Shown here one piece after another: positions 1-7,795 of a DNA stretch of 64,000 nt. Under the pieces are notes generated by a model. The model had not been told where the DNA came from, did no database searches, and worked only from the letters and a program-made list of their open reading frames with translations. A program made the position numbers and the translations under genes. Each line of letters opens with the position of its first letter. Within the stretch, counting starts at the first letter, position 1. The DNA is from Streptomyces sp. CB01201. GTDB taxonomy: Bacteria > Actinomycetota > Actinomycetes > Streptomycetales > Streptomycetaceae. The DNA lies in the NCBI RefSeq assembly GCF_002803085.1, contig NZ_NNBJ01000004.1, forward strand, positions 271,861 to 335,860, given 5' to 3'.

Positions 1-52
1 GACGGGCTCGGCGTCCGTCCACCCGGGGCACCCCTACCTGCGGCAGCCCGGC

Positions 53-853
53 TCAGCGCCCGACGTACTTCGGCTTCTCCTTGGCGAGGAACGCGGCCAC
101 CGCGATGGCGTGGTCCTCGGACGCGCCCGCCTTCGCCTGGAGTTCGTCCTCCTTCTCCAGCGTCTGGGCCAGCGTGTGCCCCGCGCCATAGGCCAGGGAC
201 GCCTTGAGGGCCCCGTACGCGACGGTCGGGCCCTCGGCGAGGGTCCGGGCCACCGCGAGCGCCGCCGAGGCCAGCTCGGCGGCCGGTACGACCTTGTTGA
301 CCAGGCCGATCTCATACGCCTCCGCGGCGGGGACGGAACGCGGGAACAGCAGCAGATCGGCGGCGCGGGACTGGCCGATCAGCCGGGGCAGCGTCCACGA
401 GACGCCCGAGTCGGCGGTCAGGGCCACCCCGGCGAACGAGGTGTTGAACGCGGCCGTGTCCGCGACCACCCGGTAGTCCGCGGCCAGCGCGAAGCCGAGC
501 CCGGCGCCCGCCGCCACGCCGTTGACCCCGGCCACCACGGGCTTGGGCATCTCGGTGAGCGCCGTCAGGATCGGGTTGTAGTGCTCGCGCACGGTGCTCA
601 TGGTCTGCCCGGTGCCCGCCTCGCGGTCCGCGGTGAGCGAGGCCACGTGCTCCTTGAGGTCCTGGCCGACGCAGAACGCCCGGCCGGTCGCGGTCAGCAG
701 CACGGCCCGTACCGCGGTGTCCGAGGCGGCGGCCCGCACGGCCTCGCGCAGCGCGACCTTGGCCTCGGTGTTCATGGCGTTCATGGCCTCGGGCCGGTTG
801 ATCGTGATCGTCGCGAGCCCGTCGCTCACCTCGTACAGCACGGTGTCGGCCAT
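53..853 (-). CDS. Enoyl-CoA hydratase/isomerase (crotonase) family protein
   Basis: A 266-residue protein of normal crotonase length. The oxyanion-hole segment GRAFCVGQDLKEH lies near residues 58-69 and the second glycine-rich segment AAGAGLGFALAADYR near 114-128. The active-site stretch TADSGVSWTLPRLIG (about 146-160) has Asp148 where classical enoyl-CoA hydratases carry glutamate. An Asp here is typical of isomerase-type members such as PaaG, so 2-(1,2-epoxyphenyl)acetyl-CoA or delta3-enoyl-CoA isomerase activity is as likely as hydration. It would be cytosolic, acting on acyl-CoA in beta-oxidation or phenylacetate-type degradation. I chose ATG 853 over an upstream in-frame start at 949 because family homology begins at MADTV and a GGAGGGGAT-like ribosome site precedes it. 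The gene is monocistronic in appearance. The exact substrate is unknown. Confidence 0.9.
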   Translation of the reverse strand: MADTVLYEVSDGLATITINRPEAMNAMNTEAKVALREAVRAAASDTAVRAVLLTATGRAFCVGQDLKEHVASLTADREAGTGQTMSTVREHYNPILTALTEMPKPVVAGVNGVAAGAGLGFALAADYRVVADTAAFNTSFAGVALTADSGVSWTLPRLIGQSRAADLLLFPRSVPAAEAYEIGLVNKVVPAAELASAALAVARTLAEGPTVAYGALKASLAYGAGHTLAQTLEKEDELQAKAGASEDHAIAVAAFLAKEKPKYVGR

Positions 854-1050
854 GGTGGGATCCCCTCCGTCGCGGATGCTTCTCAGCTGTCGTATCCGCT
901 CAGCATGGCGGAGATCACGAGCGCCGGGCATGTGACCTGCGTCTAACAATCCGGCTACCGTCGGGAACCGGCGGCGGCGAAGTATCGCAGGCGGATCGCC
1001 GAATTGAGTGGTTTTGATAGAGCGCGTTGCCCAAGCGATGCGGACCGATG

Positions 1051-1081
1051 TTGGTCATCGGGTCCTGCCATGCGGGATAAT
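1051..1081 (+). promoter_or_regulatory. Candidate promoter for the DUF3117 gene
   Basis: The 320-base gap between the divergent crotonase and DUF3117 genes (854-1173) holds no gene I can support. It contains a good -10 hexamer GATAAT (1076-1081) with a weak -35 TTGGTC or TGGTCA 18-19 bases upstream. An imperfect dyad GGACCGATG/CATCGGGTCC (1042-1065, one bulged base) overlaps the -35 and could be an operator. Inference from sequence only. Confidence 0.4.
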
Positions 1082-1173
1082 GACCTGGAAGCAATGTGTT
1101 CGATGCCGTGACGCGTGCCCAATCCCGGGGGCCGTCGGCTGACGATGAGCTGGTTTCAGGAAGGGGAACGAGC

Positions 1174-1341
1174 ATGGCGGCCATGAAGCCGCGGACGGGC
1201 GACGGCCCGCTCGAGGTGACCAAGGAGGGGCGGGGCATTGTCATGCGCGTTCCGCTCGAAGGCGGCGGTCGGCTTGTCGTCGAGCTGACTCCGGACGAGG
1301 CCGACGCCCTCGGCGACGCCTTGAAGAAGGTCGTCGGCTGA
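1174..1341 (+). CDS. DUF3117 family small protein
   Basis: A 55-residue protein, the usual length for the actinobacterial DUF3117 family (Rv1211-like). It starts MAAMKPRTGDGPLEV and contains the conserved glycine/valine core GRGIVMRVPLEGGGRLVVEL followed by a helical TPDEADALGDAL segment. Function is unknown; the family is highly conserved and cytosolic. ATG 1174 is preceded by a strong AGGAAGGGG ribosome site, which decides the start over an in-frame ATG at 1096. The gene ends 24 bases before a very stable hairpin terminator that it shares with the convergent O-methyltransferase gene. Confidence 0.88.
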   Translation: MAAMKPRTGDGPLEVTKEGRGIVMRVPLEGGGRLVVELTPDEADALGDALKKVVG

Positions 1342-1365
1342 CTTAGCGGCACGACCCAGACTCTT

Positions 1366-1415
1366 CACCGCCCCGGTTCGGCACACACGAGAATGTGTGC
1401 CGAACCGGGGCGGTG
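1366..1415. terminator. Perfect 22-bp hairpin between convergent genes
   Basis: The arms 1366-1387 and 1394-1415 are perfectly complementary over 22 bp around a 6-base loop (CGAGAA). It lies between the stops of the DUF3117 gene (+) and the O-methyltransferase gene (-), so it can end transcription from both sides. There is no U-tract, as is common for streptomycete terminators. Confidence 0.85.
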
Positions 1416-1442
1416 TCGTATGCGGGGGCCGCGCCGGGCGGA

Positions 1443-2108
1443 TCAGCCGCGGCGCACCGCGCAGAGCAGTCCGTCGCCGACCGGCAGCAGCGAGGCCAGC
1501 AGCTCGGTGCTCTCGCGCACCGCGCGCAGCAGTTCGCGCAGCCGCAGCACCTCGGCCGGCTGGGCCGCCGAATCCACGGTGCGGCCGTCGGCGAAGACGC
1601 CCTCGAAGCAGACGATTCCGCCGGGCCGCAGCAGGCGCAACGATTCAGCGAGCACATCGAGCGACTCCAACGGGTCGCCGTCGCAGAACACCAGGTCGTA
1701 CCCGCCGTCCGCGAGCCGGGGCAGCACGTCCAAGGCGCGCCCGGGAATGAACCGGGCCCGGTTGGCGGCGAAGCCCGCCGCGCGGAAGGCCTGCTTGGCG
1801 AACTGCTGGCGGTCCGGCTCCGGGTCGACGGTGGTCAGCACGCCGTCCGGCCGCAGCCCCTGGAGCAGATAGATGCCGGAGACGCCGGTGCCGGTGCCGA
1901 TCTCCGCGACCGCCTTGGCGTCCGCCGTGGCAGCGAGCAGCCGCAGCGCGGCGCCTGTCCCCGGGGACACCGAACGCAGGCCCGCGTCCCGGGACCGGTC
2001 ACGGGCCCAGTGCAGTGCGTCGTCCTCGGCGACAAAGGCGTCAGCGAACGCCCAGCTCGTCTGCCGGTTGGCGGTAATGGCCCTCTCCTGTCCCCTTGGT
2101 TGGCGCAA
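1443..2108 (-). CDS. O-methyltransferase (class I SAM-dependent, Rv1220c-like)
   Basis: About 211-221 residues. The SAM-binding motif I is [16 protein letters not shown], followed by the acidic loop TTVDPEPD and the post-motif DLVFCDGDP. This matches the small cation-dependent catechol/caffeoyl-CoA-type O-methyltransferases. In actinobacteria this gene commonly sits divergent from the sigE sigma-factor gene, as here; its substrate is unknown. The start is unresolved. The only conventional in-frame start is TTG at 2108, without a clear ribosome site. An ATT codon at 2078, just before [14 protein letters not shown], has an excellent AGGAGAGG site six bases upstream. Either the TTG is used or this is a rare ATT start. 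Confidence 0.85.
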   Translation of the reverse strand: MRQPRGQERAITANRQTSWAFADAFVAEDDALHWARDRSRDAGLRSVSPGTGAALRLLAATADAKAVAEIGTGTGVSGIYLLQGLRPDGVLTTVDPEPDRQQFAKQAFRAAGFAANRARFIPGRALDVLPRLADGGYDLVFCDGDPLESLDVLAESLRLLRPGGIVCFEGVFADGRTVDSAAQPAEVLRLRELLRAVRESTELLASLLPVGDGLLCAVRRG

Positions 2109-2271
2109 CGGTGACTGTATCCGCTGGCGTCGGGAACTCGCAGATGGGACCGCGCGTTATGGGGGCAGGGGAACAGCGGGGGAGCGTATGGACGGGTTCA
2201 GGGGAGAGGACCGGAAGCCGGTCCCAAATGCACGTAAAGATTCTTATCCGGAGCTAACGGGCGAGGTGGCT

Positions 2272-3048
2272 ATGGTAGGGGCTCCACTGGACACCACCAG
2301 AGCCGACAGGGGAGGTGCGGCTGCGCCTGTGGATCGGGGAGGAGTGCTGCGGCGCTTTCTCAGGTCGGCGGGTGAGCCGAAATCCGTGACCAACTTTGCT
2401 GACCGCTCCCGCGCTACCAGCTCCGCAACCACCGCGACGTTCGCCGACGCGGATTCCCAGGCGTGGACTCCCCCTACGTGGGAGGAGATCGTCAGCACGC
2501 ACAGCGGTCGGGTCTACCGCCTCGCCTACCGTTTGACGGGAAACCAGCACGACGCCGAGGACCTGACGCAAGAGGTCTTCGTCCGTGTCTTCCGCTCCCT
2601 GTCGACGTACACACCGGGCACGTTCGAGGGCTGGCTGCACCGCATCACCACCAACCTCTTCCTGGACATGGTCCGCCGCCGTCAGCGCATCCGCTTCGAC
2701 GCGCTCGGCGACGACGCGGCGGAGCGACTGCCCAGCCGCGAGCCCAACCCCCAACAGGCCTTCAACGACGCCCACTTCGACGCCGACGTCCAGCAGGCGC
2801 TCGACACCCTGGCGCCCGAGTTCCGTGCGGCCGTGGTCCTCTGTGACATCGAGGGTCTCTCCTACGAGGAGATCGCCGCCACCCTCGGGGTGAAGCTCGG
2901 TACCGTCCGCAGCCGGATCCACCGCGGGCGTTCCCATCTGCGCAAGGCCCTCCAGCACCGTTCGCCCGAAGCCCGCGCCGAGCAGCAGCGCGCCCTCGCG
3001 GGGGTGGCGCCGGGAGCTCTCGGGGTGGCCGGAGAGGGGATGGCGTGA
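2272..3048 (+). CDS. sigE: ECF RNA polymerase sigma factor, SigE type
   Basis: A 258-residue ECF sigma factor. The N-terminal 65 residues are a variable extension, as in mycobacterial SigE. Sigma region 2 spans about 76-140, including [13 protein letters not shown] and the DNA-melting segment [17 protein letters not shown]. Region 4 spans about 180-226, with the helix-turn-helix [20 protein letters not shown]. It redirects RNA polymerase to envelope-stress promoters. The next gene, overlapping its stop by GTGA, encodes its zinc anti-sigma factor, followed by a membrane HtrA protease and tatB, the same order as Rv1221-Rv1224. The ATG at 2272 fits homologue length. A GTG at 2344 next to GGGGAGGA is an alternative shorter start. 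The symbol is used in the mycobacterial sense; the S. coelicolor gene called sigE is a different ECF factor. Confidence 0.92.
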   Translation: MVGAPLDTTRADRGGAAAPVDRGGVLRRFLRSAGEPKSVTNFADRSRATSSATTATFADADSQAWTPPTWEEIVSTHSGRVYRLAYRLTGNQHDAEDLTQEVFVRVFRSLSTYTPGTFEGWLHRITTNLFLDMVRRRQRIRFDALGDDAAERLPSREPNPQQAFNDAHFDADVQQALDTLAPEFRAAVVLCDIEGLSYEEIAATLGVKLGTVRSRIHRGRSHLRKALQHRSPEARAEQQRALAGVAPGALGVAGEGMA

Positions 3049-4034
3049 GTGGTTCGAGTCCCACCCCGGCGGAACTGCATCTCGGGGACCGGCTCGCGGC
3101 CCTGGTCGACGGCGAGCTGAACCACGATGCCCGCGAGCGTGTCCTGTCCCATCTGGCGACCTGCGCCAAGTGCAAGGCGGAGGCCGACGCCCAGCGCAAC
3201 GTGAAGAACGTCTTCGCCCAAGCGGCCCCGCCGCCGCCCTCCGAGGGCTTCCTGGCCAGGCTCCAGGGTCTGCCCGGCGGACCGGCCGGCACCGGAGGTG
3301 ACGACGACGGCTCCGGGGGACCGTTCGGCGGGGGACGCCGAGCCGACGGGTTCTTCGCCGGATCCGGAGTGCTGAGCCCCCCGGCCGCCGACCCCGGGGA
3401 CCCGCGCGTTCCCCGCCCGGGCGGTTTCGGCTACGTCCCGGTCGGCTCCCACGCGGCCGTGCTGCCCGACGCGCTGCGCGGCGGCTTCCGCATCCACGAA
3501 GTGGGCAGGTCCGAGCCGGACCGGCCGGGCTCGCCCTGGCGCGGCCGCAGGTTCGCGTTCGCCGCGGCGAGTGCCGTGTCCCTCGCGGCCATCGCGCTGG
3601 GCGGCACACTGCCGTTGAGCTCGACGTCCGGGGCCCGTGCCGCCGGGGCAGGCAGCAATGTCGTGCCCATGCGGTCCAACGGCCCTGCCCCGAGCGGGAG
3701 TTCGGCCGAGGACCGGCGCCGCGGTGGGGCGGCAAGCCTCCTCTCGGCGATGTCGGCCCAGTCCACGACGCCCACTGCGCCGGGCCCGCGCGTCCTGAAC
3801 GCCCTGCCGGCGCAGAACGGTCCCGTGCAGCCCCTGGGCGGCGCATTCCCGGCGGCCCGGCTGAACGGCTCCGCGCTGCCGCCGCTGATACGGCCCGCGG
3901 TGGCGACGCTGCCGCTCACCACGACGGACCTGACGACCGGGGTGCTCGCCGCCGCGCCCTCCGCGACCCCCGCGCCGCCGCAGCAGCTCGCCGCGCCGAT
4001 CGCCCCCGGGCTCCCGCTGGCCGCCCGGCGCTGA
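3045..4034 (+). CDS. rseA: Zinc-containing anti-sigma factor with one membrane segment
   Basis: A 329-residue protein read from a GTG that overlaps the sigma-factor stop by four bases, so the pair is translationally coupled. The N-terminal anti-sigma domain carries the zinc motif His27 ... His36-x3-Cys40-x2-Cys43 (HLATCAKC), typical of ZAS anti-sigma factors that sequester ECF sigmas. A long Gly/Pro-rich linker follows, then one hydrophobic segment at about 169-191 ([18 protein letters not shown]) and a low-complexity Ala/Pro/Ser tail. The likely role is to hold the upstream sigma factor inactive at the membrane. The downstream HtrA protease may take part in signal relay. The extracytoplasmic tail is poorly conserved and could be a sensor or only a spacer. 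Confidence 0.88.
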   Translation: MSGSSPTPAELHLGDRLAALVDGELNHDARERVLSHLATCAKCKAEADAQRNVKNVFAQAAPPPPSEGFLARLQGLPGGPAGTGGDDDGSGGPFGGGRRADGFFAGSGVLSPPAADPGDPRVPRPGGFGYVPVGSHAAVLPDALRGGFRIHEVGRSEPDRPGSPWRGRRFAFAAASAVSLAAIALGGTLPLSSTSGARAAGAGSNVVPMRSNGPAPSGSSAEDRRRGGAASLLSAMSAQSTTPTAPGPRVLNALPAQNGPVQPLGGAFPAARLNGSALPPLIRPAVATLPLTTTDLTTGVLAAAPSATPAPPQQLAAPIAPGLPLAARR

Positions 4035-4124
4035 CCGCGCTCTGCCGCCGCCCCGGGCAACCTGGTTGAATCCCGGGGAGGGGTGCTCGTCGGAGCACGC
4101 AGGGAAGCCAGTCGCGGGGAGAGC

Positions 4125-5987
4125 ATGAACGAGCAGCCCACCGGGCCGAAGCCGAAGTGGTGGAGCCGTCCGCAGGCCGACCGCCCCCGCCCCACGGAAC
4201 CCCCGGCCGACGCCTACGACTTGGCCCCGCCGGCCGGGACGCCCGTACTCGCGGACGCCGGCCACGCCGCGGACCCCGGCCACGCCGCAGCCGCCGCGTC
4301 CTCCGCGTCCCCCGAGCAGGAGCGTGCCGACGCCGCGGAACCCAGTGCTGACACACCGTCAGATGCTGCGCGCGACGCGGAGCCCATATCAGGCGGCCCG
4401 CCCCGAGAGCCCATGGCTCCGGCGACGCCGCCGAGCCTTCCCGCGGAGTCCGGGGCCACCCCGCCCGGGGCCGGCGATCACACACCGGCGCCCGACCCGG
4501 CCCCGGCGCCGAGCGCCCCCGAGCCGGAGGCTCCGCTGACCATCCCGGCCACCGGGCCCGCCGAGCCGGTCCAAGCCGAGGCACCCCCGGCCCCGCGCCA
4601 GCCCCTGCACGCTCCCGATCCGTACGGCACGCCGCCCTACGGCGGACCCGGGCCGTGGGCGCCCGCGCCGCCCGTGCAGCGGCCCGTACCGACACCGCCG
4701 GGCGGCACCGCGCTGCCGCCCCCGCCCCCGTACGCCGCCGGCCAGGCACCCGCATCCGAGGTCCCTTACGCCGCACCCGCCACCCACCCCGCACACCCCG
4801 CCCCGCAGTGGACGCAGTACGACCCCTGGAGCGCCCCGGGGGAGCCGTTCACCAAGGCGGGGGAGCCGGGGCCCAGGAGGCGGCGGCGCGGGGCGCTGCT
4901 TGCCGGGGCGGTGCTGCTCGCCCTGGTCGCCGGATGCATCGGCGGCGGTGTGGGCGCGTACGTCGAACGCAACGGCGGTATCACCAGCAGCGTCAAGCTG
5001 CCGCAGTCCGGCAAGGAGCCGCTGGGCAGGGCGCCGGACAGTGTCGCCGGGATCGCCGCGAGCGCGCTGCCGAGTGTGGTCACCATCCATGTCACCGGCG
5101 CCACCGAGTCCGGCACCGGCACCGGCTTCGTCCTCGACGACGCCGGGCACATCCTGACCAACAACCACGTGGTGAAGGCCGCGGGTGACTCCGGGAAGAT
5201 CTCGGTGACCTTCAGCGGCGGCGAGAGCGTCGCCGCCACGGTGGTCGGCCGGGACACCGGTTACGACCTCGCGGTGGTCAAGGTCAGCGGCGTATCGGGG
5301 ATGAAGCCGCTTGCGCTGGGCAACTCCGACAACGTCCTGGTCGGTGACCCGGTGGTGGCGATCGGCGCGCCCTTCGACCTCTCCAACACGGTCACGTCCG
5401 GCATCATCAGCGCCAAGGAGCGCCCGATCACCGCGGGCGGCGAGGACGGCGACGGCAGCGACGTCAGCTATGTCGACGCGCTCCAGACCGACGCCCCGAT
5501 CAACCCGGGGAACTCCGGCGGCCCGCTCGTCGACTCCAAGGCCCGCGTGATCGGGATCAACAGCGCGATCCGATCGGCAGGGAGCGGCGGCGCGGAGGGC
5601 GGCGGCGGTCAGGCCGGCTCGATCGGGCTCGGCTTCGCCATACCGATCAACCAGGCCAAGCGGGTGGCCGAGGAGCTGATCAACACCGGTAGGGCCACGC
5701 ATCCGGTGATCGGCGTCACGCTCGACATGAAGTTCACCGGCGACGGCGCCCGCGTGGCCGACAAGGCGCTCGACGGCAAACCGTCCGTCACCGCGGACGG
5801 CCCCGGGGCCAAGGCGGGCATCAGGCCGCAGGACGTGATCACCAAGGTGGACGGCCAGCGGGTGCACGGCGCCGAGGAGTTGATAGTGAAGGTCCGCGCG
5901 CACCGCCCCGGCGACCAGCTGCGTCTCGCCCTCACGCGGGACGGCAGGGAACAGGAACTCACGCTGACGCTCGGCTCCGCCTCCTGA
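4125..5987 (+). CDS. htrA: HtrA/DegP-type membrane-anchored serine protease with PDZ domain
   Basis: A 620-residue protein. The first 250 residues are a Pro/Ala-rich cytoplasmic segment. One membrane anchor lies at about 256-280 (ALLAGAVLLALVAGCIGGG). The extracytoplasmic trypsin-like domain shows the catalytic triad: His348 in TNNHVV, Asp381 in GYDLAVVKV and Ser464 in NPGNSGGPL. A PDZ domain ends the protein (PGAKAGIRPQDVITKVDGQRV). ATG 4125 has a GGGGAGAG ribosome site and is preferred over an in-frame ATG/GTG region at 4083. It lies 90 bases after the anti-sigma gene and before tatB, as in Rv1223. It likely degrades misfolded envelope proteins and may process the anti-sigma factor. Confidence 0.93.
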   Translation: MNEQPTGPKPKWWSRPQADRPRPTEPPADAYDLAPPAGTPVLADAGHAADPGHAAAAASSASPEQERADAAEPSADTPSDAARDAEPISGGPPREPMAPATPPSLPAESGATPPGAGDHTPAPDPAPAPSAPEPEAPLTIPATGPAEPVQAEAPPAPRQPLHAPDPYGTPPYGGPGPWAPAPPVQRPVPTPPGGTALPPPPPYAAGQAPASEVPYAAPATHPAHPAPQWTQYDPWSAPGEPFTKAGEPGPRRRRRGALLAGAVLLALVAGCIGGGVGAYVERNGGITSSVKLPQSGKEPLGRAPDSVAGIAASALPSVVTIHVTGATESGTGTGFVLDDAGHILTNNHVVKAAGDSGKISVTFSGGESVAATVVGRDTGYDLAVVKVSGVSGMKPLALGNSDNVLVGDPVVAIGAPFDLSNTVTSGIISAKERPITAGGEDGDGSDVSYVDALQTDAPINPGNSGGPLVDSKARVIGINSAIRSAGSGGAEGGGGQAGSIGLGFAIPINQAKRVAEELINTGRATHPVIGVTLDMKFTGDGARVADKALDGKPSVTADGPGAKAGIRPQDVITKVDGQRVHGAEELIVKVRAHRPGDQLRLALTRDGREQELTLTLGSAS

Positions 5988-6004
5988 GGCTCTTCTGGAC
6001 GGAA

Positions 6005-6064
6005 CGGGACGGGCCGGTCAGGACTCCCCGGGACGGGCCGGTGCGGAGCCACCCGGGACGGGCC
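6005..6064. repeat. Three tandem copies of a ~25-bp GC-rich unit
   Basis: CGGGACGGGCC starts at 6005, 6029 and 6054, giving a period of 24-25 bases just after the htrA stop. Flanking bases are only partly conserved. The rest of the 242-base gap before tatB holds a hairpin (6121-6150) and no gene. Confidence 0.6.
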
Positions 6065-6120
6065 CGTGCCGCGCCCGGCGTCCCACCGGCCCCGTGCCGA
6101 TGCCCAAAGGTCACCCCGCG

Positions 6121-6150
6121 GGTACCGCGGCGACAGTTTCGCCGGGTACC
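6121..6150 (+). terminator. Hairpin upstream of tatB
   Basis: GGTACC-g-CGGCGA (6121-6133) pairs with TCGCCG-GGTACC (6139-6150) over 12 bp with one bulged G and a 5-base loop. It could terminate the sigE-rseA-htrA transcript, or be a structure in the tatB leader, which starts 80 bases downstream. Confidence 0.45.
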
Positions 6151-6229
6151 GTGGAGCGGTCCATGACCGGACGCGGGGCTGAGAGACAAGCGCCGAGATC
6201 GCGCGCACTGAGAACACGAGGAGCAGCGG

Positions 6230-6679
6230 GTGTTCAACGACATCGGGCCCATGGAGCTGGTCACACTCGTGGTCCTCGCCGTGCTCATCTTCGGCCCGGA
6301 CAAGCTTCCCAAGCTGATCCAGGACGTGTCGAACATCATCCGCAAGGTGCGCAGCTTCTCCGAGAGCGCCAAGCAGGACATCCGGGCCGAGCTGGGCCCC
6401 GAGTTCAAGGACTTCGAGTTCGAGGACCTGAACCCCAAGAACTTCGTCCGCAAGCAGCTGATGGACAACGACGACCTGGGCCTGAAGGAGATCCGCAACA
6501 GTTTCGACCTCCGCAAGGACATGGAAGAAGTCGCGGACGCGGTGCACGGCCGCGAATCGGCCCCCGCCACCACGGCCGCCAACGGCTCGGCGAACGGTTC
6601 GGGCACCCCCGACCTCCTGAAGAAGCGCGAGAAGCTGGAGCCGGGCGAGCGCCCGCCCTTCGACGCCGACGCCACCTGA
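6230..6679 (+). CDS. tatB: Sec-independent (Tat) translocase subunit TatB
   Basis: A 149-residue protein with the TatA/B architecture. A short N-terminal membrane helix (IGPMELVTLVVLAVLIFGPD) is followed by the hinge FGPDKLP, an amphipathic helix and a charged, disordered C-terminus. The length and the ...KLPKLIQDVSNIIRKV... helix favour TatB over TatA. With TatC it forms the receptor for twin-arginine signal peptides in the cytoplasmic membrane. The GTG start at 6230 has an AGGAGC site seven bases upstream. Its place after sigE-rseA-htrA matches mycobacteria (Rv1224) and links folded-protein export to envelope stress. It may have its own promoter, since a hairpin separates it from htrA. Confidence 0.92.
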   Translation: MFNDIGPMELVTLVVLAVLIFGPDKLPKLIQDVSNIIRKVRSFSESAKQDIRAELGPEFKDFEFEDLNPKNFVRKQLMDNDDLGLKEIRNSFDLRKDMEEVADAVHGRESAPATTAANGSANGSGTPDLLKKREKLEPGERPPFDADAT

Positions 6680-6831
6680 CAGGCGCCGATACCCGCTCGT
6701 ACACGCCAATCCGACATGGGCTTTTCCGGCGAGCCCCGAAGAGATGGCTATCCTCCATCTGTCCGGATGCCAGGACGCCCGAGGGGGGCGGGCCGCTCCG
6801 GACGCAACTGATCTAGGAGGCGGCCGGGCAG

Positions 6832-7515
6832 ATGGAGACGACAAGCCGGGTAGCGGGGCAGTCCCCTCAAGGGGGGCCCGAGGGTGCCGGGGCCACACCG
6901 GAGGGAGTGCCGGGCGCCCGGCGCACGGTCGACGGCTATCTGCGCGCGCCCTTCCCCTGGTACGGACTCGACGAGGCGTTCACCGGGCCGCGCTGGCTGA
7001 TGCAGGTGGCGCTCGCCGCCGACGACACGGTCCAGCACGGCTCGGTCGGCCACGGTGACGAGCCCTCGATACGGCCCGAAGCGCCGGGCGGCACGGCCGA
7101 GCGCGAGCGCTTCGCGGTGGTCGTGAGCATCCCCGCCAACCCGGTGCGCCGCAGCGGCGACGGCACGGGCGTCCTGGAAGCCACCTCGGTCTCCTCGGCG
7201 GCCTGGCTGGCCGGCTCGGGGCTGCTCTCCTTCACCTGGCCGGCGCAGATGGACCACGTCCTGCGTGGCGAATGGCTGGACCAGCAGACCGAGACGGCCT
7301 GGGAGCTCGCCGACGATCTGGCCGGCCCCGACTGGTCGACGCTCTCGCTCCCGGTGGACGGCGAACCGACCGAGTTCCACTATCGCGAGTCCGAGTTCGG
7401 CTGGATCCTCGCGGGCTCGGCCCGGAGCGGGGTGCACCTGGGCGCGTACGGTCGCGGCCTGAGCGCCTACGGGCTCGGCTTCTCCGTGGTCAAGGACATC
7501 GCCTCGTACGAGTGA
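6832..7515 (+). CDS. Conserved actinobacterial hypothetical protein
   Basis: A 227-residue soluble protein with no signal peptide or membrane segment. After an unstructured N-terminus of about 30 residues it has an aromatic-rich alpha/beta region (YLRAPFPWYGLDEAFTGPRW) and ends GAYGRGLSAYGLGFSVVKD. I recognise it only as a family found next to tatB in streptomycetes; no function can be assigned. ATG 6832 follows an AGGAGG at a somewhat long distance of 11 bases. A 25-bp perfect hairpin terminator lies 51 bases past the stop, so it is probably a single-gene unit. Confidence 0.8.
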   Translation: METTSRVAGQSPQGGPEGAGATPEGVPGARRTVDGYLRAPFPWYGLDEAFTGPRWLMQVALAADDTVQHGSVGHGDEPSIRPEAPGGTAERERFAVVVSIPANPVRRSGDGTGVLEATSVSSAAWLAGSGLLSFTWPAQMDHVLRGEWLDQQTETAWELADDLAGPDWSTLSLPVDGEPTEFHYRESEFGWILAGSARSGVHLGAYGRGLSAYGLGFSVVKDIASYE

Positions 7516-7566
7516 GTACGCGGTGAGCGGGCCGGGAGCGTGCCGTGAGCGCGCGGTGGGTCAACG

Positions 7567-7620
7567 GCGGTACCGGTAAGGGGCACCCCGCAATAGCGGG
7601 GTGCCCCTTACCGGTACCGC
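7567..7620 (+). terminator. Perfect 25-bp hairpin terminator
   Basis: Arms 7567-7591 and 7596-7620 are fully complementary over 25 bp around the tetraloop AATA. It lies 51 bases past the stop of the hypothetical gene at 6832-7515. It is one of the strongest hairpins in the window. Confidence 0.88.
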
Positions 7621-7721
7621 GCGCGCGTCCAGGGCGGATGCCGGCGCGCACCCGCCGGTGGGCCGCCGCGAGGCACGCTTCCGTTGCCTCGCCGCCCGGG
7701 TCGCGCAGGGTCACACTGGAA

Positions 7722-7768
7722 GGGGATCGGGGATCGGGGATCGGGGATCGGGGATCGGGGATCGGGGG
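7722..7768 (+). repeat. Six tandem copies of the heptamer GGGGATC (G-quadruplex candidate)
   Basis: The unit GGGGATC is repeated six times without error (7722-7763) and followed by GGGGG. This gives seven runs of four or more guanines separated by ATC on the coding strand. It ends 28 bases before the GTG of the FAD hydroxylase, so it lies in that gene's promoter or leader. Repeat-number change and quadruplex formation are both plausible effects. Confidence 0.9.
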
Positions 7769-7795
7769 CCGTGGGCCGAGGCATGGGAGGCACCC

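Noticed and set aside
1..52. End of a gene at the left edge
   Set aside because: Too short to support any frame; no motif visible.
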